Source: Sclerotiophoma versabilis (lineage: Eukaryota > Ascomycota > Dothideomycetes > Pleosporales > Didymellaceae). From it: a DNA stretch of 64,000 nt. The stretch lies in contig JAAROD010000080.1 in the NCBI GenBank assembly GCA_012274445.1, forward strand, positions 868,001-932,000, read 5' to 3'. The notes beneath the pieces are model-generated. The model did no database searches. It had not been told where the DNA came from and saw only the letters and a program-made list of their open reading frames with translations. The translations under genes were made by a program, and so were the position numbers. Below, piece by piece: positions 41,408-50,800 of this stretch. Every line of letters begins with the position of its first letter. Positions within the stretch are counted from its first letter, which is position 1.

Positions 41408-44400
41408 ATGGCGATCAAGAAGCCGTCCCTCACGCCCTATCTGGCCTTCTTTCAACTCCTCTTCTACGCAAACCCGACCTGGCTTGACAAGCTACTCATC
41501 TGCACTGGGGCTATCTTTGCCATCGCAGCTGGTGTTCCATTTCCGCTTGTTGGTATTGTTTTCGGTCAACTCGTCGACGACATCAACGATGCAACTTGCA
41601 GCAACCGGGAAGGCACGGAGAGCACCGGGGATATGTCGTCAATAAACGAGAAGGTCCTCCTTCTTGTATACATCGCCATTGCGAGCTTCGCCTGTATCTA
41701 CATCCACCTTGTGTGTTGGAACATAGCGTCGCAACGGCTAGCGCAACGCATTCGAGATCGTTACCTCAGGAATCTTCTACGACAAGATCTTGCGTTCTTC
41801 GACAACCTCCAGTCAGGAGAAGTGTCATCTCGTCTCAATGGCGATATCTCAGCAATTGAAGGTGGCACAGGGGAGAAGGTCGGCGTTGCCTTAACTTGCA
41901 TCTCGTTCTGTGTGACAGCATACATCGTTGGATTCATCAAGAACGCTGAGCTTGCGGGAATGCTCATTTCATTGATCCCAGCTTTACTTCTCATGGCAGT
42001 GATCGGTGGTCATTACGTGGGAAAATACACAGTCAGCCTTGGAGGATACTTTGGCTCAGCCAGTGCGCTGGCTTCAGAGGCGCTAAGTAACGTCGGTCTT
42101 GTTCACGCACTAGGTGCTAACGAGAGACTCGAGAAGAAGTTCAGCGACCATCTGGGAAACGCTCGTCATGCCGGTATCCGCAAAGCTGTAGCCGCAGCCG
42201 TGATGGCCGGGTTGCTGTACTTCATCGCTTTCTCAGCCAGTGCGCTAGGGTACTGGCAGGGTAGTAAGAGGATTGCCGATACTGTTGATGGAAGGGGCAA
42301 CGACACAATTGGAGAAATCTACACTGTCACATTTATCCTTCTTGACGGTTCGTATCTAACGTGATTGATCCAGAGGCTCTGCTGACAGAATTCAGGTGCT
42401 ATTGTTCTCAGTCAAATCGCACCTATGCTCCCGATCTTTGGCGGTGCAATTAGCGCATTCAACCGGTTACGCAAGGACATCGAAACCCAGCCAACCATTG
42501 ACAACACTTCGACGTCTGCTGAGAAGCCTTCTGCCGTAGACGGAAAGATCGCCTTCCGCAATGTCGAGTTCACATATCCTTCGAGGCCAGACCACCCGGT
42601 TTTGAACGGTATCTCAATCGATTGTGAGGCCGGCAAGCTGACTGCCATCGTTGGATTGTCTGGCAGTGGCAAGTCAACAATTGCTAGTCTTATCAGCCGA
42701 TTCTACGATCCTCTAGCTGGCGATATTATCCTCGATGGCCATAACATCAAGGACATCAACGTCAAATCCTTGAGAGGATTTATCAGCCTTGTTCCTCAGG
42801 AACCTTCCCTTCTGGACCGATCAATCCTAGAAAACATCGCACTCGGCCTCGTCAACTCGCCTGCTCATTCTCACTTCGAGAAGGTTCTCCTTAGCAACAC
42901 TTTGGCCAACCTCACCAAGGACGTCAGAAACGGAGAAGATCTTACTAAGGCCGCTGAAAAGGCTGGATCCGAGGTAGCCGAAATCCTTCGTCTTGTACAG
43001 CACGCAGCAGACTTGGCCGACGTGGCTGTTTTTATCGATCGCTTAGAATTTGGCTTTGCAACTCTTGTGGGTTCAAGTGGCAGCCTTATCAGTGGTGGCC
43101 AGAAGCAGAGGGTTGCTCTTGCTCGTGCTCTTGTCCGCGACCCCAAGATTCTTATCCTTGATGAAGCTACTGCCGCACTCGATTCAGCTAGTGAACAGCG
43201 CATTCAAGCTGCTATTGATAGAGCATCTCAGGGCCGGACTGTTATATCGATCGCTCATCGTCTTTCCACCATCCGAAACGCCTCCAAGATCATAGTCATG
43301 AAGAAGGGCGATGTCATTGAACAGGGCACTCATGATGAGCTCGTGGCATTGGATGGCTCTTACGCAGATATGATACGCTTACAAACGGTAAAGGTTACCG
43401 AAGATGGCGCTTCAAGCTCAAGAACAAGCGTGGATGATGATGAGATCGACCTGATCAAGAACGAGCATTCGACATCAGCTGTTGTAGACACAGGCGAACT
43501 CACTGCAAAGCAGGCAGATAAGCCAGAGCCATCAAAGGGAGCCAACGGAGAGATTGTTGCAAAGTCGATCTCAAAGACAATGGGCCCTATGGTCCGTCCG
43601 TATCTACTACTTCTCCTAGTAGCCTTCTTGGGTGCTTTAGTTGTTGGAGGGCAGTACTCCGCGTCCGGACTCTTATTCGGAAATGTCATGGGCGTGATGT
43701 CGCCCTGCAATCCGGCAGACTACATCAGATCACAAGGAGCACTGCTCGCAGGCATGTGGTTTATGGTCGCGTGCGTAGCTTTCCTGGCCAACTTCACTAG
43801 TTGGGCAACGTTCGGACTCATCTCAGAACGACTCATTTACAAAGTCCGCGTTTTGTCGATGCGTTCTCTTTTGCAACAGCCCCTTCAATGGCATGAGTCT
43901 GAAGGTCGGAGCCCGAACCAACTCCTTGAATATATTACGAAGGACGGCAATTCACTCGCCGGGTTCAGCGGTTCAATCGTTGGAACCTTATTCTCTGTTG
44001 TCGTCAACTTTATCGCAGCTATCGTCCTTTCCCATATCGTCGCATGGAGAATCGCCATTGTATGCCTGGTCATTGTGCCATTGTTGCTCGGGGCTGGTTA
44101 CATGCAACTTCGCGCCATCGGCAAGTTTGCAGTGAAGCATGCGGGTGCTTTCTCGTCGTCCATTGGAGTCACGATTGAAGCCGTTGCAAACATTCGCACT
44201 GTTCATGCTCTGTCGATTGAGCAAGAAATCATCCAGACCTACCGTAGGTCTCTCGTTGCACCGCGCAAAGAGATGGTGAAGCAAAGCTTCAAGACGAACA
44301 TATGGCTAGCGATTGCCAATTCTTGCGGAAACTTCATCTACGCTTTTGCATATTGGTGGGGCTCCAAGAATATCGTCGAGGGTCGATACGATCAAACATT

Positions 44401-45397
44401 CTTCTTCATTATCCTCATCTCTATGCTCCTCTCGGCGCAGTTGTGGGGTCAGCTCTTCACCCTTGCCCCAGAGCTCTCCAAAGCCAGGGCTGCTATTTCG
44501 CGCATATGTGGAGTCGTAGATCTGGGTGACGATCCTTCAGGCACCGCATCCCGCAGATTATCCCTTGATCTTGATTCCGTTGATAAGGAGAAGCGCGATG
44601 TCGAAGCGCTTGCCGACTCACCCACACCTGCTGCTGTCCCTGGAGGAGGTGCCCGTGTGGTCTTCAAGGATGTGCAATTTTCCTATCCTGCACGTCCTGG
44701 TGTGCCGGTACTGACCTCTTTGTCGCTCTCCATCCAGCCTGGCCAGTTCTGTGCCCTCGTCGGACCTTCTGGTGCAGGCAAGAGCACTGTTCTTGCGCTG
44801 CTTGAGCGGTTCTACTCGCCCTCCGCTGGGAGTATCTCCATCGATGGTATGGATATTTCACGCAACCATGGCGCATCATTTCGTAATGAGATTGCGTATG
44901 TGCCTCAGAACAACGTCCTCTTCCAAGGCAGTATCAATTTCAACATTGCCTTGGGCGCTCGGCCTGGACATGAGCCATCAGACGCAGAGATTCAGGAGGC
45001 CTGTGAGCTTGCTAATATTCATCAGACTATCATGGAATTACCACAAGGGTATGATACCGAATGTGGTGCCAACGGTTCGCAACTGTCCGGTGGACAACGC
45101 CAGCGACTGTCTATCGCGCGTGCGCTTGTTCGCAAGCCTAGGTTACTATTGCTTGATGAGAGCACCAGCGCTCTTGATGCAGAGAGCGAGAAGGCATTAG
45201 AATTGGGCCTGGAGCGTGCCGTGAAGGGTCGTGGAGTCACCGTCATTGCTATTGCTCATCGACTGCGAACTATTGCTAGAGCTGATGTTATCTTTATGGT
45301 AGAAGGAGGCAAGGTGGTAGATCAAGGCCGGCATGAGGAGCTTGTACAAAGGAGTGAGAGCTATCGTGTCAATGCTCTACACCAAATGCTGGGTTAG
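41408..45397 (+). CDS. ABCB-type full ABC transporter of the siderophore cluster
   Basis: Two exons, 41408-42347 and 42396-45397, giving 1313 residues. The layout is TMD-NBD-TMD-NBD. NBD1 has Walker A GLSGSGKST near residue 400, signature ISGGQKQR and Walker B ILILDEATAALD. NBD2 has GPSGAGKST near residue 1103, LSGGQRQR and LLLLDESTSALD. Both sites look catalytically complete, as in Pgp/MDR (ABCB) exporters. Splicing gives FILLDGAIVLSQIAPML in the first membrane domain. In Aspergillus fumigatus an ABCB-type gene likewise neighbours sidD. A role in siderophore or intermediate movement is inferred from position and motif 8. The ATG context (CACGATGG) is good. It is convergent with the GNAT gene, 71 bases between stops. 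Confidence 0.9.
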
Positions 45398-45468
45398 TGG
45401 TCAGTCATTATCTTGCTGCACACAATATTATTTAATAGATATGCAACAAATATCTGTATTTGATAACT

Positions 45469-46264
45469 CTAGGCAAGTTGGACAGCATTGGGCAGCAGCC
45501 TCTTCTCGCCCCCTGGAATCCACACCAAGAGTGGAACCTCATGATCTTCCTGTTCGCTGTTTGTTTGCCCTGGCCACAAGTCGTTCGATTTGTGGACAGG
45601 GCGCTCCTTCAGCCATAGGAAGCCTGACTTTTCATACAGCCTGATAGCGTCCCTCGAACTTTCAACATATATTGGCAGATTCGCTTGTAACGCGATTCTT
45701 TTGCCATACTCAACCAGTAGCTCGCCAATGCCCCTGCGTTGGGAATCCGGATGAACCGCAACCACGTGACAGTAGAGGTAACGCTCCTTGCTCCACATCT
45801 TTTCTCGGGCGCTCCATAGCGGACCTATTAGTGCTTCAGCACGCGCCCTCTCTTCCCCTTGCAGCCATTCTATCTCCCCCTTCTTCCAATCACTAGGGGT
45901 AATGTACACATCCCACAAGGCCATGCCAACAATCTTGCCGGTCTCTGAATCCACACATTTCAGTGTATGTTGCGTGAGATTGTTTTGCCAATACTGCAAC
46001 GTATGCGCAGTATGCGCTTTGCTGTCGAAGTGTCAGCCATGTATCTACTGAAAGCGACTAGAGAGGCAATGCAAGTATATTGCACGCTAGCAGAAGGCTC
46101 TAACAAATCACATACCGGAATTCAGACTCTGGATTTGTCAAGTCCTCCGCTGTGGCTGATGGGAACAAGGCCCGTGTGATTGCATTATCCCTGAAGGCCG
46201 CAAAATATACGTCGTACACCGCGCTGATGTCTGCCGGCAGAGCGGGAAGCACCACAAACCCCAT
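45469..46264 (-). CDS. GNAT-family acetyltransferase, candidate siderophore-tailoring enzyme
   Basis: Two exons, 46264-46116 and 46021-45469, giving 233 residues; the 94-nt intron has a GTATGT donor and GCTGAC branch. The N-terminus (PADISAVYDVYFAAFRDNAI) and the acetyl-CoA loop HPDSQRRGIGELLVEYG are typical of GNAT proteins; VESSRDAIRLYEKSGF follows as the last conserved motif. The length is close to that of Aspergillus SidG (about 230), which N2-acetylates fusarinine C. Homology to SidG itself was not tested; many fungal GNATs share these motifs. It shares a divergent control region with the NRPS gene that holds four iron-GATA motifs, the best argument for a pathway role. Confidence 0.78.
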
Positions 46265-46842
46265 ACCGAAACAACCTAGACCAGTAATGCGTGTAAGTCG
46301 AGTAGGCTGTAGACCCTCTTCAGGGTCAATGCATGATACTCACAAGTGTTCTGATTTAGATCAAGGCCGCGCTCTCGTGTGTCGAAGCCACAGATGGTAA
46401 ATGTTACGAGATCTGATCCACACTGTTGCGTACTTGGAAACTGGAAGTCTGGACCTCTCGCAATCGAAGGCAGGAAGACCGCGTGGCAATTACTATACGA
46501 CGAGTTTGCTCATATGTGGAAGACAGACGACCACAAGATAGATGAGAGTTAAGAGATTTTGCCTTGTTCAGCGGCGGACCGATACCAAGAACCCCAAGAA
46601 TACCCAAGCATCTCCGAGAACTAATCAACAGCTGTGAAGACGACTGAATATCTAGATCTCCAAGGGCTTCGTCACTATTGCTGTGGAGCGGACATGGAGT
46701 GGTCAGCCCCAGTCAAGTTTAGTGCGCAAGGACCCCACACATCTCAAATCTCGGACTCCATCGCGGTCCAGGGCGCGCCCCAGGCATGAAATGCAACCTT
46801 GGAACTGTTCGGCGCTGTGTCTCCTCACATGTGAGGCTAGGG

Positions 46843-46851
46843 TTATCAGAT
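46843..46851 (-). promoter_or_regulatory. iron-GATA motif 9 (ATCTGATAA)
   Basis: Exact match on the minus strand, about 580 bases before the GNAT start and 970 before the NRPS start. Confidence 0.6.
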
Positions 46852-47185
46852 CCGCTGTAAGTGAAAAGCCTTCCTGCCACAGCAAGGCGCCCATATAAAT
46901 GAGGTGCGTACAAGATAAGGTAAACCCAGTTTTTTCTTTACATGCCCATAAATATTCGCTGCTGTCCGCCATCGGCGTGCAAAGCCTTTCTCATGAGATG
47001 CACAAGCATGTGGTATGCAGACATCCTGTAGCACGACATCCTCGGCCCTTCTGCTAGTTCGGTAAAGCTGTTTTCGCTGGTCGATGCAGCAGGTCCCAAG
47101 CGATGCAAATTATGTCGATCGGCCAGCGCACCTTGCCTGTAAACCTGCACATCAAAGCTGATCTGGCTCCTCCGAACTTCGGCCG

Positions 47186-47194
47186 TTATCAGAT
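47186..47194 (-). promoter_or_regulatory. iron-GATA motif 10 (ATCTGATAA)
   Basis: Exact match on the minus strand, about 625 bases before the NRPS start codon. Confidence 0.6.
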
Positions 47195-47303
47195 GAATGG
47201 GGATCTGCAGCCCCCCGATGTCATTCTGCATGACGCGCATTTAGCCGCTACCCCAACAGGCAGCTCCGTCACTCGCACATCAGCGATGATGCGTCTACAA
47301 GAC

Positions 47304-47312
47304 TTATCAGAT
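47304..47312 (-). promoter_or_regulatory. iron-GATA motif 11 (ATCTGATAA)
   Basis: Exact match on the minus strand, about 505 bases before the NRPS start codon. Confidence 0.6.
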
Positions 47313-47344
47313 GCAGCTAACTGCAAGCCCTCCCACACAAAATT

Positions 47345-47353
47345 TTATCTGAT
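47345..47353 (-). promoter_or_regulatory. iron-GATA motif 12 (ATCAGATAA)
   Basis: Exact match on the minus strand, 32 bases after motif 11. Its context (AATTTTATCTGATCC) closely matches that of motif 8 before the ABC gene. Confidence 0.6.
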
Positions 47354-47818
47354 CCGCTAAATGTGGGGGATAGACATACCGAACTTCGCACTTTTTATTA
47401 CGGCTAAAGAGGGGTACTGGACTAAGTCAACCAAATGTCACCCGTTGACTTAGGCGTTTACGTTAGACAAATCGACATATCTGGCGAGAGACGGCGTAGA
47501 CAGGTGAACCCTGGGTTCGCTTCGACGTTGACAAAGATGACGCGAGCAGCTACTGATCTGTTAGGACACCTTGGCCGCGCTGAGTGCCGGACCTACATCC
47601 TAGTTTAAGGTGTGGGGAACTCACTTTTTCTCGTAACAACAGGACCTTTGGTGGAGTGCCTGGTCACTTTGCACTTTCTGCGAAGCTTGGCCTGTTATAC
47701 GGAGAAGCTCTGGGAACAGTTCACCAGACACAAGAAGACGCGTACCCCTTGTTTTTTATCTTGCTACACAACTCGCGACATCAAAACACCAATAGGAGGA
47801 TTCATCGATCCGTACAAT

Positions 47819-50800
47819 ATGCATCTTGTAAACGGTGAACACACTCTACATTATGGTGGGGTAGCGCAGGAGAAGACTAAAGTGAAAGTCAACAGCAATG
47901 GCACCATGGATGTAAATGAGGATGGTTCATACACCAATGGGCACACTCAGACGAATGGCCGTTCAATCCAATGCAACGAGGTGGAAATCACAACCCTCAA
48001 CGACCAATCGTTCGATGCAGCGCTGGACGCTGTCCTCACAGCATGGACTATCCTCGTTCATAGGTACCAAAGAGATGTATTCCACCAGTTCTCTTGGGGT
48101 GTCAAAGGTGCCGGTTCTGATAAACGCCAACGCATATCGACTGCGGAATTGGATCTGTTAAGCCACAGCAATGCTGCAAGCTTGGCTGCAAAGGTTCGCG
48201 ACGTGAGACTGAAAGACGTCTCATTAGACGGCGTCACCATCTTCTTGAACGATGGCACCAAAGAAGAGGTAAAGAAACCACCCGATTGCTCTTTTGCTCG
48301 ACCGCTAATGGAAAGGCAGTGGACTTTCGAGGCCTCGATTGATTTTGGAAAGAACCCGCTGCATGCGACTTTACAATGGCAACCACCGACCATGTCAAGA
48401 TACCAGGCTGTGTCTGAGCTGCACTTTTTCTCTTCTATCATTGATACCCTTTCACGCGCACCTGATACCCCAATTTCCAACTTCCTTGCCATCTCAGAGC
48501 CTGAACTGGATGAGATCTGGAACTGGAATTCCCCATTACCTCCAAACCTGCAGACATGTATGCACGAACTGATTGCAGAGCAAGCTGAGAAGCAGCCCGA
48601 GAAGAATGCAATCGAAGCATGGGACGGAAACTTGACTTACAAGCAAGTCAACGACTACTCAACACACCTGGCGCAAATTCTGCGGTCTCTGGATGACTCG
48701 CCAAACCAAATCATTCCAGTCTTGTTCGAGAAGTGTCGGTGGACGATTGTTGCCGTGCTTGCGATCATGAAGGCAGGCGCGTGCTTCTCACTGCTTGATC
48801 CGGCACAGCCAGAGGGCCGCCTGCGAACGGTCGTCCAACAAGTCAGTGCCACTACATTCATCGCCTCAAAATCGCAGGCTTCGCTCGCTGCGCGAATTGC
48901 ACCTCGAGCCACGATCGTTCCAGTTTCTGCGTCGAAATTTGAGAAGCTCTATGGACCATATGCCGAACAGCAACCAAATACAACTCTTCCGAAAGTGTCT
49001 CCGTCAGCTGCTCTCTACATACAGTTCACCAGTGGTAGCACAGGCCTTCCGAAGGGATGCTTGATCTCGCACAGTCAATACACATCTGGTGCGATCCCGC
49101 GAGCATTCGCTGTTGGCTATCGACCGCATTCCCGAGTGCTTGACTTTGCCAGTTACGCTTTCGATGTGTGCATTGACTCCATGCTTTGTACAACTGCACA
49201 TGGTGGCACTCTCTGCACGCCCTCCGATGAGCGTCGAATGAATGATCTCAGCGGTGCTATGCGAGACATGAGGGTGACCTTGGCTGGTATGACGCCCTCA
49301 GTGGCTCGCACCCTCGACGTGGACATCCTTGATCACCTCGACTCAATCGCGCTTGGAGGCGAGGGTACTTCGGCAAGCGATGCCGCTTCATGGGGTAAGA
49401 GGACGAGGATCGTCAACGCCTACGGGCCTTCAGAGTGCACGGTCGGTGCCACAATCAATGGTGATGTTGGTGCTAAACCATACATTACAATGGGTACCGG
49501 TACAGGCGCTGCGATCTGGCTAGCTGACCCTCAGGATCACAATAAACTCGTCCCGATTGGTGCAGCTGGTGAGCTGCTGATCGAGGGTCCCATTGTCGGC
49601 ATGGGTTACCTCAATAACCCAACAAAAACTAAAGAAGTCTTCATTGAAGATCCTGAGTTTCTTACCAAAGGGAGTAAGTCTTTTCCAGGCAGAAGGGGCA
49701 AGCTGTACAAGACTGGCGATCTTGTCCGTTACGACCCGGATGGTCATGGTGAAGTGATCTTTGTCGGTCGCCAGGACCAGCAGGTCAAGCTTCGTGGACA
49801 ACGTATTGAGCTTGCGGAGATCGAGTACAACATGCAGAAGTACCTGCCTGCTGACACGCAACTCGCTGTCGAAGTCATCAAGCCTGGCGGTACCGGAGAG
49901 CAGACACTTGTTGCATTTCTCGTCGAGCAGAAGAAGAGCGGCATGCGCCACCTTGATGGACAGATATTCGGAAGCTTCTCCAACAAGTTTCAGACAGCCC
50001 TCCAGGAAATGACGAAGCATCTCTTCAATGATCTTCCTGGATATATGGTACCAAGCGCTTACATCCCTCTCTGGAAGATGCCCCTCCTTGTCTCATGCAA
50101 GACCGATAGGAAGAGGCTGCGTGAGATCGGCAACGGAGTTACTCGTCAGGATCTCCGCCGCTTTAATGCTCTCCTCTCTGAGAAAAAGGAGGCTACTACT
50201 GAGATGGAGCTCAAGCTAATCCCTGTGTGGGCTAAAATCTTGGGTGGTGACGTAGACTTCAGCGCCAACGACAACTTCTTCAGTATGGGCGGTGACTCGT
50301 TGAAGGCGATGAGACTCGTACCTGCAGCACGCGAAGTGGGCATCATCCTGACTGTTCCGGATATTATGCTGAACCCAACTCTATCTGCTATGGCTGCCAA
50401 AGCCAGGCCTTTGTCTGAGGAAGATACAAGCGAAGTCCTTCCATTCTCGATGGTTGGTCGCGATTGGGATGCAGAGAACTCCAAAGAGGAGACTGCTGAG
50501 CTTTGCGGTGTAGATGCATCGAATGTCGAAGACGTATACCCCTGCACTCCTCTGCAAGAAGGTTTGATGGCGCTTTCGGCCAAGTTCCAAGATGCTTACG
50601 TTGCGCAACGTGTAGCTGACCTTCCTGTCGACATGGCTTATCGTCTGAAGAAAGCCTTTGATCAGTCTGTAGAGGGTTGTCCGATTCTACGTACACGCAT
50701 CGTGAATGTCCCTGGCCGAGGTCTATTCCAGGTCGTTCTTAAGGATGGTCAGCTCGTGCGTGAGCTCGGCTCGAATCTTGCGGAGTACCTCAAGGTCGAT

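Larger units (their letters stand above)
46265..47818. other. bidirectional control region, GNAT and NRPS genes
   Basis: About 1.55 kb with four exact ATCWGATAA copies: one on the GNAT side and three within 170 bases on the NRPS side. The NRPS frame is open upstream from 47612 but contains no ATG before 47819. Confidence 0.65.

Noticed and set aside
47612..47818. Upstream extension of the NRPS frame
   Set aside because: The extension starts with GTG and has no ATG; its residues do not resemble the N-terminus of this NRPS type. An upstream exon remains possible.
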